64,000 bases of DNA from Afifella sp. IM 167 (GTDB lineage Bacteria; Pseudomonadota; Alphaproteobacteria; Rhizobiales; Afifellaceae), in contig NZ_NSLC01000003.1 in the NCBI RefSeq assembly GCF_020144925.1, forward strand, positions 310,001 through 374,000, in the 5' to 3' direction. Positions 7,960-18,697 of the stretch are shown here, piece by piece; position 1 is the first letter of the stretch, and every line of letters begins with the position of its first letter. The position numbers were made by a program, and so were the translations under genes. Below the pieces are notes generated by a model that did not search any database, was not told the origin of the DNA, and worked only from the letters and a program-made list of their open reading frames with translations.

Positions 7960-10551
7960 ATGGCGAGCGCCGATCTTCTCAAGACCTACCGGACGAAACG
8001 GGACTTCGCCAAGACGGCCGAGCCTTCCGGCGAGGCGGCGGGCGAGGAGGGCCATTCCTTCGTCGTGCAGAAACACGATGCGCGCCGGCTCCATTACGAT
8101 TTCCGGCTGGAACTCGACGGCGTCTTGAAGAGCTGGGCCGTCACCAAGGGGCCGAGCCTCGATCCCGGCGAGAAGCGGCTGGCGGTCCGCACCGAGGACC
8201 ACCCGCTCGATTACGGCACGTTCGAGGGGACGATCCCCAAGGGCGAATATGGCGGCGGCACGGTCATGCTCTGGGACCGGGGAAGCTGGGAGCCGCTGCA
8301 CGATCCGCATCAAGGGCTTGAAGAGGGCAAGCTGCATTTCCGCCTGCACGGCGAGCGCATGCAGGGCGGCTGGGCGCTGGTCAAGATGCGCGGCGGCAAG
8401 AAGGAAACCCGCGAGAACTGGCTTCTCATCAAGGAGCGGGACGAGGTGGCCGACGAGGAAGACCCTCTGCTGACAGCGAACGAGGTGAGCGTTTCGACCG
8501 GTCGGAAGATGGAGGAGATCGCCAAGGGTGCGGCGCCCAAGAAGACGGCGGCCAAGAATGGGCCGGCGAAGAAAACGGGGGCAAAGAAGATGGGGGCGAG
8601 CGGGACGGCGAAAGGCGGGGCGAAGCCGGGCCAGGCAAAGGCAGGCAAGCTGCCCCGGTTTCGCGCGCCGGAGCTTGCGACCCTCGTCGACCGGGTGCCG
8701 GAGGGGACCGGCTGGGTTCACGAGATGAAATACGACGGCTACCGCCTCGTCGTCGCGCTGGGGCAGGGCGGGCCGAAATTCTATACCCGCTCCGGGCAGG
8801 ACTGGACGGCGAAATTTCCGGCGCTCGCGAAAGCCTTCGCGCCGCTTTCCGGCATCTCTGCGCTTCTCGACGGCGAACTCGTCGCCTTCGACGAGAAAGG
8901 CCGGACCGACTTTTCCTCCCTGCAGAAGGCCATCGGCGAGGGGGGTGAGGTTGCCTTCTTCGCCTTCGACCTTCTGGAGGTCGAGGGCGAGGACGTGACG
9001 GGTGAGAAGCTGACGGAGCGCAAGGCGCGGCTGAAGGCGCTTCTGGAGCCGCTGCCCAAGGCTTCCGCGATCCAGTATTCGGAGCATGTGCGCGGCGAGG
9101 GTGAGAAGGTGCTTTCCGCCCTTTGCGCCGGCGGGCATGAGGGCGTCGTCTCCAAGAAGGCCGATTCCACCTATGTCTCGCGGCGCTCCAAGAGCTGGCT
9201 GAAGACCAAGTGCACGAAAAGGCAGGAATTCGTCATCGGCGGCTGGTCGGAATCGGCCCGGCGGACGGGCTTTTCCTCCCTCCTCCTCGGCACCTTCGAA
9301 GACGGAAGCCTCGTCTATCGAGGCCGGGTCGGGACGGGGTTTTCCGAGGACGATCTGGAGCGGCTTTCGGCGCGTCTCAAGAAGCTGGAGAGGAAGACGC
9401 CCGCCTTCGCCGAGGTGCCGCCCGAGGTGAAGAAGGGCGCGCATTTCGTCCGCCCCGAACTCGTCGCCGAAATCGCCTTCGCCGAATTGACCGGCGAGAA
9501 GATCCTTCGCCATCCTTCCTTCCTGGGGCTGCGCGAGGACAAGGAGGCCGGACAAGTGAGCCTTGAAAAGCCGGTCCCGGCCAAGAGCGCCGGAAAAGCC
9601 GCCGCCGCGCCGAAGAAGAGCGCCCGCTCCACGCCAGCCTCCGGCGACGGAGACGCGGTCACGATTGCCGGCATCCGTGTCTCATCGCCCGAGCGGGTCG
9701 TCTTTCCGGGCCAGGGCGTCACCAAGCGCGATCTTGCCGAATATTACGCGGCGGTCGCCGAGAAGATGCTCCCCTATGTCGCCGAGCGGCCCCTCAGCCT
9801 GGTGCGCTGCCCCCAGGGCCGGGCGAAGAAATGCTTCTTCCAGAAGCATGATTCCGGCGGCTTCCCGGCCGAGATGAAGCGCATCGAGATCACCGAGGGC
9901 TCCGGCGACAAGGAGCAGTACTTCTACGTCGACGACGCGGCTGGCCTCGTCGCCGCGGTGCAGATGGGGGTGATGGAGTTTCATCTCTGGGGCTCGCGGA
10001 TCGATGCCATCGAAAAGCCGGAGCGGCTCATCTTCGACCTCGATCCCGACGAGGGGCTCGATTTCGCCGACGTGAAGAGAGCTTGCCTCGATCTCAAGGC
10101 CCGGCTCGAAGAGATGGGGCTGAAGAGCTTTCCCATGCTGACGGGCGGCAAGGGCGTGCATGTCATCGTGCCCCTGACGCGGCGGGCGGAGTGGCCCGAG
10201 GTGAAGGCCTTCTGCCGGGGCATGGCGATGCGGCTCGCCGAGGAGGCGCCGGAGAAGTACGTCGCGACGATGTCGAAGGCGAAGCGCAAGGGGCGCATCT
10301 TCGTCGACTATCTCCGCAACGAGCGCGGCTCGACGGCGATCGCGCCCTATTCGACCCGCTCGCGCGAGGGCGCGCCCGTGGCGGCTCCCGTTACCTGGGA
10401 CGAGCTTTCGCAGGCGAAGGCGGCCAATATCTACAATGTGGAAAGCCTGCAGCGGCGCCTTGTCTCGCTGAAGAGCGATCCGTGGGAGGGGTATTTTTCG
10501 ACCCGCCAGTCGCTGACGAAGGCGATGCTGAAGGCGGTCGGGGCCGAATAG
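7960..10551 (+). CDS. ligD: Multifunctional DNA ligase D
   Basis: An 863-residue NHEJ enzyme with all three activities in the order phosphoesterase, ligase, polymerase. The N-terminal 3'-phosphoesterase domain (about 20-165) has HDARRLHYDFRLELDG. A Lys/Ala-rich linker (about 185-230) follows. The ATP-dependent ligase domain carries motif I KYDGYR with the adenylated lysine near residue 257. The C-terminal primase-polymerase domain starts near 567 and includes FDLDPDEGLDFADVK and LTGGKGVHVIVPLT. Domain order PE-LIG-POL is usual in alpha- and betaproteobacteria; mycobacteria have POL first. It pairs with the Ku gene just upstream. Confidence 0.95.
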   Translation: MASADLLKTYRTKRDFAKTAEPSGEAAGEEGHSFVVQKHDARRLHYDFRLELDGVLKSWAVTKGPSLDPGEKRLAVRTEDHPLDYGTFEGTIPKGEYGGGTVMLWDRGSWEPLHDPHQGLEEGKLHFRLHGERMQGGWALVKMRGGKKETRENWLLIKERDEVADEEDPLLTANEVSVSTGRKMEEIAKGAAPKKTAAKNGPAKKTGAKKMGASGTAKGGAKPGQAKAGKLPRFRAPELATLVDRVPEGTGWVHEMKYDGYRLVVALGQGGPKFYTRSGQDWTAKFPALAKAFAPLSGISALLDGELVAFDEKGRTDFSSLQKAIGEGGEVAFFAFDLLEVEGEDVTGEKLTERKARLKALLEPLPKASAIQYSEHVRGEGEKVLSALCAGGHEGVVSKKADSTYVSRRSKSWLKTKCTKRQEFVIGGWSESARRTGFSSLLLGTFEDGSLVYRGRVGTGFSEDDLERLSARLKKLERKTPAFAEVPPEVKKGAHFVRPELVAEIAFAELTGEKILRHPSFLGLREDKEAGQVSLEKPVPAKSAGKAAAAPKKSARSTPASGDGDAVTIAGIRVSSPERVVFPGQGVTKRDLAEYYAAVAEKMLPYVAERPLSLVRCPQGRAKKCFFQKHDSGGFPAEMKRIEITEGSGDKEQYFYVDDAAGLVAAVQMGVMEFHLWGSRIDAIEKPERLIFDLDPDEGLDFADVKRACLDLKARLEEMGLKSFPMLTGGKGVHVIVPLTRRAEWPEVKAFCRGMAMRLAEEAPEKYVATMSKAKRKGRIFVDYLRNERGSTAIAPYSTRSREGAPVAAPVTWDELSQAKAANIYNVESLQRRLVSLKSDPWEGYFSTRQSLTKAMLKAVGAE

Positions 10552-10592
10552 AGACCCTTGCGGATTGCGGCAGCTTCCGCCAAGCCCGCCTG

Positions 10593-11471
10593 ATGGACCT
10601 CATTCTTGCCATCGATGCCGGCGGCACTTCCTGCCGGGGCCGGCTTTCCACCCTGGAGGGGGAGGTGCTCGCCAAGGCGGAAGGCGGGCCGGCCAATCCC
10701 TCTACCGACCTTTCCGGCGCCGTCGCCAGCATCGAGGCGCTGATCGGCCAGCTTGACCGCATGATCGAGCCGGCGCCGCGGCGCGCCGAAACGGTGCTGG
10801 CTATCGCTGCCGCCGGGCTGGTGGACGACGCACGGCGCGCGGCCTTTCTCGATGCCTTTTCCGGCTTTGCGCGCGTGGCCGCGGTGACCGACGGCTATGC
10901 GGCGCTCGTCGGCGCCTCGGGCGGCAAGCCGGGCACGCTCCTTTCCCTCGGCACCGGTGCGGTGGGGCACCGCCTCTTTGCCGATGGCACCTCGCTGCAG
11001 CGCGACGGCTGGGGATTCCTCGGCGGCGACCGGGGTTCGGGCGCCTGGCTCGGCAGGCGGGCGGTGGAACTTTCCCTGAAGAGCTTCGACGGGGCGGCGG
11101 CGCCGAGCCTGATGGCGACGCGCATCGTGGAGCGCCTCGGGGGCGAGGAGGGGGCGATCCTTGCTTGGCTGCTCTCGGCCGGGGCACGCGACTTCGCGGC
11201 GCTGGTGCCGGAAGTCGTCTCCGCAGCGGAGGCGCATGACGAGGCGGCGCTGGCACTGATCGATGCGGCAGGCGAGGAGGCGGCCGCGCTTCTGCGCGCC
11301 CTCGGCCCCGAACCCGGGGAGCCCGTCTATTGCGTTGGTGGACTTTCGGCGATCCTGGGGCCGCTGATCGAGGAAAAGACCGGGCAGGCCTTCTCCGCCC
11401 CGCAGGGGGATGCGCTCGACGGGGCGCGGCTCGTGGTGCTCGGCGCGGCGCCGAAGGAGGTGCGCGGATGA
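10593..11471 (+). CDS. BadF/BadG/BcrA/BcrD-type kinase, likely N-acetylglucosamine kinase
   Basis: A 292-residue actin-fold ATPase. It begins LILAIDAGGTSCRGRLS (phosphate-1 motif DAGGT) and has the phosphate-2 region LSLGTGAVGH and WGFLGGDRGSGAWLG, the latter characteristic of GlcNAc/glucosamine kinases in this superfamily. Its stop overlaps the nagA start by 4 nt (ATGA). The simplest reading is that it phosphorylates GlcNAc (perhaps from peptidoglycan or chitin) to GlcNAc-6-P for NagA. Substrate is inferred from context; no transporter or NagB is in the window. Confidence 0.85.
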   Translation: MDLILAIDAGGTSCRGRLSTLEGEVLAKAEGGPANPSTDLSGAVASIEALIGQLDRMIEPAPRRAETVLAIAAAGLVDDARRAAFLDAFSGFARVAAVTDGYAALVGASGGKPGTLLSLGTGAVGHRLFADGTSLQRDGWGFLGGDRGSGAWLGRRAVELSLKSFDGAAAPSLMATRIVERLGGEEGAILAWLLSAGARDFAALVPEVVSAAEAHDEAALALIDAAGEEAAALLRALGPEPGEPVYCVGGLSAILGPLIEEKTGQAFSAPQGDALDGARLVVLGAAPKEVRG

Positions 11472-12577
11472 GACTTGAAGGCTCCATCCTGACGCCGTCC
11501 GGCTGGATCGCCGGCGAGCTTCTCGTCGCCGATGGGCGTATCGCCGGAACCGTCGGACGCCCCGTCGGCGAGGAGGCGCTTCAGCCGCCCTTCATCCTGC
11601 CCGGCTTCATCGACTGCCATGTCCATGGTGGAGCGGGCGCGGATGCGATGGAGGGCGAGGCCGCCGTGCGCAAGTTGGCGGCCTTCCACGCAAGCCGCGG
11701 CACGGTGGCGATGCTGCCGACGACGATGACGGCCAAGAAGGCGGAGATCGAGGCGGCGCTCGCCGGAATCGAAGCGGTGCGCAGGAGGCCGGGCTCCGGC
11801 GAGGCGGCCGTGCTCGGGGCGCATCTGGAAGGCCCGTTCATCAACCCCTGCAAGCTCGGGGCACAGCCGGCGGAAATGCTCGATCCCGATCCCGTCCTTG
11901 CCGCCGAATGGTGCCGGCGCTTTTCCATCCGGGTCGTGACGCTGGCGCCTGAGAGGCCGAACGGCGAAGCGTTGGTGCGCCTGCTCGCCGAGGCGGGCGT
12001 CAAGCCGCAGATCGGCCACAGCCTCGCCACCGCCGATGAGGCGCGATCGGCCCTCCAGGCCGGCATTGCCGGCTTCACCCATCTCTTCAACGCCATGTCC
12101 GGCACGGATCACCGCGCCCCGGGCGTCGCGGCCGTGGCGCTCGCCGAAGGCGAAAGCGCGGAGCTGATCGCCGATCTTCACCATGTGGCGCCCGACATGA
12201 TCCGCGCCGCGGCGCGGGCGATACCGGGGCTCTATGCCATCACCGACGCGACCTCGGCCGCCGGCATGCCGGACGGGCAATACCGGCTCGGGGCGCAGAC
12301 CATCGTGAAGCAGGGCGGGCGCGCCACGCTGGCCGACGGTGAGACGCTCGCCGGCTCCGTGCTGACCATGGATGCGGCGTTGAAGAACCTCGTCGCAATC
12401 GGTTTTTCGCTGCGCGAGGCCTCCGACATGCTCTCGGCGCGGCCGGCTTCCTATCTCGGCCTTGAGGATCTGGGCGCCATCTCGGAAGGCGCGGTCGCCA
12501 GCCTCGTCGTTCTCGACGAGGCGCTAGCCCTCGCCGAGGTCTTTCTGGCGGGCGTGGCTCTTGATGGGACCGCCTGA
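11468..12577 (+). CDS. nagA: N-acetylglucosamine-6-phosphate deacetylase
   Basis: Cytoplasmic amidohydrolase of 369 residues that converts GlcNAc-6-P to glucosamine-6-P and acetate. Seen: metal-site HVHGG, GAHLEGPFINP, the histidine in IGHSLA, HLFNAMSG, and the catalytic-Asp motif TDATSAAGMPDG. It starts within the stop of the preceding kinase gene (ATGA at 11468-11471), so the two are translated together. Its last 54 bp overlap the convergent SDR gene on the minus strand. Confidence 0.94.
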   Translation: MRLEGSILTPSGWIAGELLVADGRIAGTVGRPVGEEALQPPFILPGFIDCHVHGGAGADAMEGEAAVRKLAAFHASRGTVAMLPTTMTAKKAEIEAALAGIEAVRRRPGSGEAAVLGAHLEGPFINPCKLGAQPAEMLDPDPVLAAEWCRRFSIRVVTLAPERPNGEALVRLLAEAGVKPQIGHSLATADEARSALQAGIAGFTHLFNAMSGTDHRAPGVAAVALAEGESAELIADLHHVAPDMIRAAARAIPGLYAITDATSAAGMPDGQYRLGAQTIVKQGGRATLADGETLAGSVLTMDAALKNLVAIGFSLREASDMLSARPASYLGLEDLGAISEGAVASLVVLDEALALAEVFLAGVALDGTA

Positions 12578-13450
12578 GGCGTCCTTTTCGGCCGCAAGCG
12601 TCGCCGCGAGGCCTTCCCGGTAGGTCGGATAGGCCAGCCGGACGCCGAGCTCTTCCTTGATCTTGTCGTTCTTGACGCGCTTGTTCTCGCCCCAGAAGGA
12701 GAGCGCCATCGGCGACATCTCCGCCTCCTCGAAACGGACCTCGGGCGGCGGCTCCATGCCCAGAAGGCTGGCCGCATAGGCGATGACATCCTGCGGCGGG
12801 GCCGGCTCGTCGTCCGTGCCGTTGAAGATGCCGACGGCCTGCTGGGTGAGCGCGGCGGCCGCGATTGTGCCGATATCGGCGCCGTGAATGCGGTTGAAGA
12901 CCTGGCCTTCCTTGATGATGCGCCGGCTCTTGCCGGAGCGCAGCTTCTCGAAGGGGCCGCGGCCCGGCCCGTAGATGCCGGACAGGCGGATGACGGAGAC
13001 GGGAATGCCTGCCTCCTCGCCGAATTCGAGCCAGCGCTCCTCGGCCGTCCGGCGCTGGCGCGAGCGCTTCGAAACGGGATTGCATTTGGTGGTCTCGTCC
13101 ACCCATCCCCCGCCGTGGTCGCCGTAGACCCCGACGGTGGAGAGATAAGAGATCGCCATCGGCTCGGCCTCCGCGAGCGCCTGCCGGAAGACGTTGAGGA
13201 CGGGATCGCCATCCTCGCCGGGGGCGATGGAGACGAGGACATGGCTCGCCTCTGCGAGGGCGTCCTCCACGGCGCCGTTGTGCGGCGCGCCGGGCACACC
13301 GTCGAAGATCAGCGGCATGGCGCCGAGATCTGCGAGTTCACGAAGCCGCTCGGCGCTTCGGGTCGTGCCCCAGACACTCTCGGGCTGGAGCGCGTCGATG
13401 GTATTTCGGGCCGAGAAACCGAGCCCAAAGCAAAAGAGACTGATGGTCAA
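12524..13450 (-). CDS. NAD-dependent epimerase/SDR family protein (YeeZ-like)
   Basis: A 308-residue protein with an N-terminal Rossmann fold (FCFGLGFSARNTID), YLSTVGVYGDHGG and the downstream VIRLSGIYGPGRGPFE, matching the extended/atypical SDR group to which YeeZ belongs. The specific reaction is not known. Translation seems to start at a TTG (13448-13450), the best in-frame codon directly before the conserved first strand. The 3' end overlaps nagA by 54 bp tail to tail. The 212 bp upstream to 13662 hold no recognisable gene. Confidence 0.82.
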   Translation of the reverse strand: MTISLFCFGLGFSARNTIDALQPESVWGTTRSAERLRELADLGAMPLIFDGVPGAPHNGAVEDALAEASHVLVSIAPGEDGDPVLNVFRQALAEAEPMAISYLSTVGVYGDHGGGWVDETTKCNPVSKRSRQRRTAEERWLEFGEEAGIPVSVIRLSGIYGPGRGPFEKLRSGKSRRIIKEGQVFNRIHGADIGTIAAAALTQQAVGIFNGTDDEPAPPQDVIAYAASLLGMEPPPEVRFEEAEMSPMALSFWGENKRVKNDKIKEELGVRLAYPTYREGLAATLAAEKDASGGPIKSHARQKDLGEG

Positions 13451-13662
13451 TGCTAACCGCCCTGTCCGGTGATCGCGGGCCCCGGATCGCCCTTCATCAT
13501 GGGTGAAGCGCCGTGGCCGTCACCCGGTGGATTCTCTCGTATTGTCATAAATTTACGCGCTTGTCCCGGTCTGCCATGCGCGGTGGACGGCAGAATCCGT
13601 CTCCTGCGACAGCCTGTGCGTCGCCGGAGGTTGGTGAGCAGATGCGGAGCCCGGGAGCGGGC

Positions 13663-13922
13663 TTATGCCGTTTCGCCTTTATCGCGTGGTTCGCGCAGGA
13701 CGAGCCTTTCGACTTCGAGCGTTCCGATCGAAAGATGCCGGATGCGGGCCTGCCTGACAGCGAGACGCTTGATCGCGATCGCGCCGACGGCCAGCGCTCC
13801 GATCGCCAGGGTTCCGAGGAGAAGGGCACCAACGCTGCCGGCGCCGACGGCGGCGGCGGGCATCGCGAGATTGCGGCGACGCCGACGATCATCGCGGCCA
13901 AATTCGATCACGTCTCGGTCTC

Positions 13923-13926
<4 letters not shown>
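13663..13926 (-). CDS. Small membrane protein with repeating hydrophobic pattern
   Basis: An 87-residue protein of unknown function translated from an ATG that overlaps the queG stop (ATGA, 13923-13926), with GGAG 7 nt upstream. The first 20 residues are charged (MRDRDVIEFGRDDRRRRRN). A glycine/alanine hydrophobic stretch follows, then a short-period pattern (AIGALAVGAIAIKRLAVRQ, continuing ARIRHLSIGTLEVERLVL). Alternating small and aliphatic residues every two positions suggest strands or a short solenoid after one membrane segment. The coupling to queG is clear but the role is not. Confidence 0.7.
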
Positions 13927-15067
<1,141 letters not shown>

Positions 15068-15071
<4 letters not shown>

Positions 15072-15760
15072 AAGTCGAGATCGGTGTAATGGGCCGGCGG
15101 GGTCACGCCGCGAATCTGATCGGCGAGGAGAGGACGGAAGGACGGGCGGGACTTGATCTTGACGTACCAATCCTTGGCTTCCTCGGTCTCCTGCCAGGGC
15201 ACTTCGCCGAGAAAGTCGGCGACCGAAAGGGCCGCGGCAGCGGCAAGGTCGGCATAGCTCATCCTGTCGCCGGCGAGCCAGCTGCGCTCGACGATGAGAT
15301 GGTCGATATAGCGCAAATGTGTGCGGATGTTGGCCCTTCCGGCCCGCAGCAGGGACGAATCGGGCGAGGAATCCATGCCCAGCCGCGACAGCTCGCGCTT
15401 GATGACGCGCTCCTCGGCCAGATAGATCGTCACTTCCTCGTTGAACTTCGTCAGGAACCATTCGAGCAGGCGACGCACCTCGGCGCGGCGGTCGGCGCTC
15501 GCCGGCAGGAGGCGATGCTCGTCCAGCGCGAAGCCGCGCGTCTCGTCGAGATATTCCGAGCAGGCCCAGACGCCGACGATCGGCGGGCCGTTGTCCTCGA
15601 TCATCACCGGCAAAGTGCCGGCGGGGTTCATCAGCAGGAATTCCTCCCGCCGCTCCCACGGCCTCTCCTCGATCAGCTCGGGCGTGAGCTCGCATTCGCC
15701 GAGCGCGAGGCGAACGAAGCGGGAGGGGGCGGAAAGAGGATGGTGGAAGAGCCGGATCAT
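15068..15760 (-). CDS. Glutathione S-transferase family protein
   Basis: A 230-residue cytosolic GST. N-terminal thioredoxin-fold half: MIRLFHHPLSAPSRFVRLALGE with the NPAGTLPVM cis-proline segment. C-terminal all-helical half: AGDRMSYADLAAAAAL, the usual N-capping Asp motif. Substrates of such housekeeping GSTs cannot be told from sequence. It is the first gene of a three-gene operon with queG and the small membrane protein (4-nt overlaps at both junctions). The GST-queG pairing is common in Rhizobiales. Confidence 0.9.
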
Positions 15761-15912
15761 CAGCTGGCGTGTAACTCAATAATGCAAACGAAATGGGAAA
15801 AAGCGAAGGAGCGTGCTAGGAGCCGGTGCCCCAACCACGATTCGAAGGGCCGATGCCATGAAGGGCCAATCGGGCGAAGGTTGGGCAGCTTAAAAAGGCT
15901 AGGGGAAGAGGC

Positions 15913-16719
15913 TTGGATCTCACGACTTTACTGGAGGCCGCCTTTCTCGGCCTCATCGAGGGACTGACGGAGTTCATCCCCGTCTCGTCGACCGCACACA
16001 TCCTTCTGGCCGGCCACTTTCTCGGTTTCGAATCGACGGGCAAGACCTTCGAGGTGCTTATCCAGCTCGGCGCGATCCTGGCGATCCTGTCGGTCTATTT
16101 CGCCCGGCTGTGGCGCGTCGCCATGGCGCTGCCCACTGATCCCAATGCCCGCCGCTTCGTCATCTCCATCCTCATCGCCTTCCTGCCGGCGGCGGTGATC
16201 GGCGTGATCGCGCACGATTTCATCAAGAACGTCCTCTTCGAGACGCCGGTGCTGATCTGCGTGACGCTGATCGTCGGCGGGGTGATCCTCGCCTATATCG
16301 ACCGGCTCGACCTCAATCCGGTGAATCACGACGCCATGCGCTACACGCCCTGGCTCGCCTTCAAGATCGGGCTCTTCCAGTGCCTTGCGATGGTGCCGGG
16401 CGTGTCGCGCTCGGGCGCCACCATCGCCGGCGCGTTGCTGATGGGCTGCGACAAGCGCTCGGCGGCGGAGTTCTCCTTCTTTCTCGCCATGCCGACCATG
16501 GCCGGCGCCTTCGCCTACGACCTTTTCAAGAACCGCGATCTGCTCTCGGCGAACGATGCGCTGATCATCGCCGTCGGCTTCGTCTGCGCGTTCATCGCCG
16601 CCGTCTTCGTGGTGCGCTCGCTGCTCGACTTTGTCTCGCGCCACGGCTTCACGCCCTTCGCCTGGTGGCGAATCGCGGTCGGAACGGCAGGCCTCATCGG
16701 CCTCTGGCTGGTCGGATAG
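15913..16719 (+). CDS. uppP: Undecaprenyl-diphosphate phosphatase
   Basis: Integral membrane enzyme that recycles undecaprenyl diphosphate to the monophosphate carrier needed for peptidoglycan; also gives bacitracin tolerance. 268 residues, about eight hydrophobic segments. The two catalytic motifs are present: [15 protein letters not shown] near the N-terminus and [12 protein letters not shown] near residue 160. The start is TTG at 15913, preceded by a purine-rich AGGGGAAGAG. Convergent with the NDUFA9-like gene. The 152 bp before it show no other feature. Confidence 0.95.
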   Translation: MDLTTLLEAAFLGLIEGLTEFIPVSSTAHILLAGHFLGFESTGKTFEVLIQLGAILAILSVYFARLWRVAMALPTDPNARRFVISILIAFLPAAVIGVIAHDFIKNVLFETPVLICVTLIVGGVILAYIDRLDLNPVNHDAMRYTPWLAFKIGLFQCLAMVPGVSRSGATIAGALLMGCDKRSAAEFSFFLAMPTMAGAFAYDLFKNRDLLSANDALIIAVGFVCAFIAAVFVVRSLLDFVSRHGFTPFAWWRIAVGTAGLIGLWLVG

Positions 16720-16757
16720 GATTTGCGGGGCTGGCTGGCGGGCCGGCCTCGCGAGCC

Positions 16758-17735
16758 TCAGCCCTGATAGCGGGCCGTGAACTGGCCGTGGCTGCGGAAG
16801 CGCACGAGATAGGTCGGCAGGATCAGTTCCAGCGCCGAAGGCTCGATGCCGAGGCCATCCAGCGTTCGGCCCTCCGCCTTCGCCTCATCCGAGACGACGT
16901 TGTCGAGTTCGAGCTGGCGGACCTGGTCGGGCGTCAGCGGCGCGTTCGGCAGGAACTTGGTGAAGTTGCTCATCGCCTTGGCAAAGCCCGTCGGGATCGA
17001 GACGATCTTGCGCCGGCGGTTGATCGTGCGCAGCATCAGTTCCATGCATTCGCGAAAGGTGAGGACTTCCGGGCCGCCGAGCTCGTAGACGGCGCCGCGC
17101 TGGGCCTTGCCCTCCAGAGCGCGTGCCACGGCTTCGGCGACATCGCCGACCCAGACCGGCTGAAAGCGCGTCGTGCCGCCGCCGATCACCGGCAGAACCG
17201 GCGAAAGGCCGGCCATGCCGGCGAAGCGGTTGAAGAAATCATCCTCGGGGCCGAAGACGATGGAGGGGCGCAAGACGACGGCCTCCGGCGCGTGCTCGAA
17301 GATGCCGGCCTCTCCCTCGGCCTTGCTGCGGAAATAGGGGATCTGCGAGGCGGCGTCCGCCCCGATCGCGGAAATGTGGACGACGTCCTTGATGCCGGCC
17401 TTCTTCGCCGCCTCGGAAATGGTGCGGGGACCGGAGGCCTGGATGGCGTCGAAGCTCTGGTTGCCGGACTGGACGAGAATGCCGACGCAGTTGACCGCGG
17501 CATCGGCGCCTTCCAGCGCCTGCTCCACCGACCAGGGATAGCGAAGGTTCGCCTGCACGGCCCGGATCTGGCCGACCGTGCCGAGGGGCTGCAGGAAGCC
17601 CGCGAGGTCGGGCCTTCGCACGGCGACGCGGATGCGCCAGCCGCGCTTGGCAAAATGGCGGACGATGTGTCGGCCGACGAAGCCTGAGCCGCCGAAAATG
17701 GTGACGAGGCGCGTCGGTTCGCTCGGTGCGGGCAC
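16758..17735 (-). CDS. Complex I NDUFA9 subunit family protein
   Basis: A 325-residue atypical SDR protein with the Rossmann motif FGGSGFVGRHIVRHFAKRG and the region VHISAIGADAASQIPYFRSKAEGE typical of bacterial NDUFA9-like proteins. In mitochondria the homologue is an NADPH-binding accessory subunit of complex I; in Rhizobiales this gene lies near uppP and its role is not settled. It starts at a GTG with GGAG 7 nt upstream. Confidence 0.9.
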   Translation of the reverse strand: MPAPSEPTRLVTIFGGSGFVGRHIVRHFAKRGWRIRVAVRRPDLAGFLQPLGTVGQIRAVQANLRYPWSVEQALEGADAAVNCVGILVQSGNQSFDAIQASGPRTISEAAKKAGIKDVVHISAIGADAASQIPYFRSKAEGEAGIFEHAPEAVVLRPSIVFGPEDDFFNRFAGMAGLSPVLPVIGGGTTRFQPVWVGDVAEAVARALEGKAQRGAVYELGGPEVLTFRECMELMLRTINRRRKIVSIPTGFAKAMSNFTKFLPNAPLTPDQVRQLELDNVVSDEAKAEGRTLDGLGIEPSALELILPTYLVRFRSHGQFTARYQG

Positions 17736-17866
17736 GGGTCAACTCCTGCAAGGAATGCGCGCTTCTTCTTAGCGAAGCTGGTCTCAGGGGCAACCATATA
17801 GGGCGCGGGAGCGGCCGCCAGCAACGCCCGAAACCGGCCAAAGGCTAAGGCGCGGTGAAGCCGCGT

Positions 17867-18697
17867 CTATTTTCCATCGGCCACGGCGGAGCGGCGATAC
17901 GCTTCATAGCTCACGAGGCCGGTGGCGATCGCCAGGTTGAGCGAATCGGCCTTGCCGCGCATCGGGATCAGGAGAAGCTCGTCGCAGGCCCTGGCGAGGC
18001 TCTCGGTCAGCCCCTGGCGCTCGTTGCCCATCAGGAGAATGACGGGGGCGGAATAATCGGCGCCGCGAAAATCCTGTGTGGCGGAAAGATGCGTGCCGAG
18101 GATGCGCGCGCCGTTCGCCCTGGCGGCGGCGAGGAAGGCGGTCTCGTCCGCGAGCGCCAGCGGCACATGGAAGAAGGACCCCATCGAGGCGCGCACCGCT
18201 TCCAGCGAGAAGGGGTCGCAGCATTCGCCGACGAGCGCGATGCCGGCGGCGCCGACGGCGTCGGCCGTGCGCAGGATGGTGCCGAGATTGCCGGGATCGC
18301 GGATGCGGTCGAGACCGATCCAGAAGCCGCCGCCGCCAATCTCTTCCGGTTTGGCAAGGCGCTTCCTGAAGACCCCGATCACCGTCTGCGGGTTTTCCCG
18401 GTGCGAGAGCTTTTCCAGCACCTTGTGGCTGACGGCTAGGATGCGGCCGCCGCGGGCCTTGACCTCTGCCGCGGTCTCGCCGACCGGGCCCTCGGAAAGG
18501 CTGTCGGCGGAGGCGATGAGATCCTCCACCACGAAGCCGGCGAGGAGTGCGTCGCGCACCAGCTTCAGCCCCTCGCCGAGAAAGCGGCCGGTGCGGTCGC
18601 GCTCCTTCTTCATGGAAAGGGCGCGCAGTTCCTTGACGATCGGGTTCGCCGGGCTGTCGACCCGGTGGAAAGCGCCGGGGGTGCCGCGCTCGCTCAT
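17867..18697 (-). CDS. TrmH-family RNA 2'-O-methyltransferase
   Basis: SPOUT-class SAM methyltransferase of 276 residues, probably acting on rRNA or tRNA. The N-terminal substrate-binding part (VDSPANPIVKELRAL, FLGEGLKLV) is followed by the knotted SPOUT domain with LDRIRDPGNLGTILRTADA, LLMGNERQGL and the closing SLNLAIATGLVSYEAYR. The start overlaps the stop of the class I methyltransferase gene (ATGA, 18694-18697). The exact target nucleotide cannot be predicted. Confidence 0.9.
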   Translation of the reverse strand: MSERGTPGAFHRVDSPANPIVKELRALSMKKERDRTGRFLGEGLKLVRDALLAGFVVEDLIASADSLSEGPVGETAAEVKARGGRILAVSHKVLEKLSHRENPQTVIGVFRKRLAKPEEIGGGGFWIGLDRIRDPGNLGTILRTADAVGAAGIALVGECCDPFSLEAVRASMGSFFHVPLALADETAFLAAARANGARILGTHLSATQDFRGADYSAPVILLMGNERQGLTESLARACDELLLIPMRGKADSLNLAIATGLVSYEAYRRSAVADGK

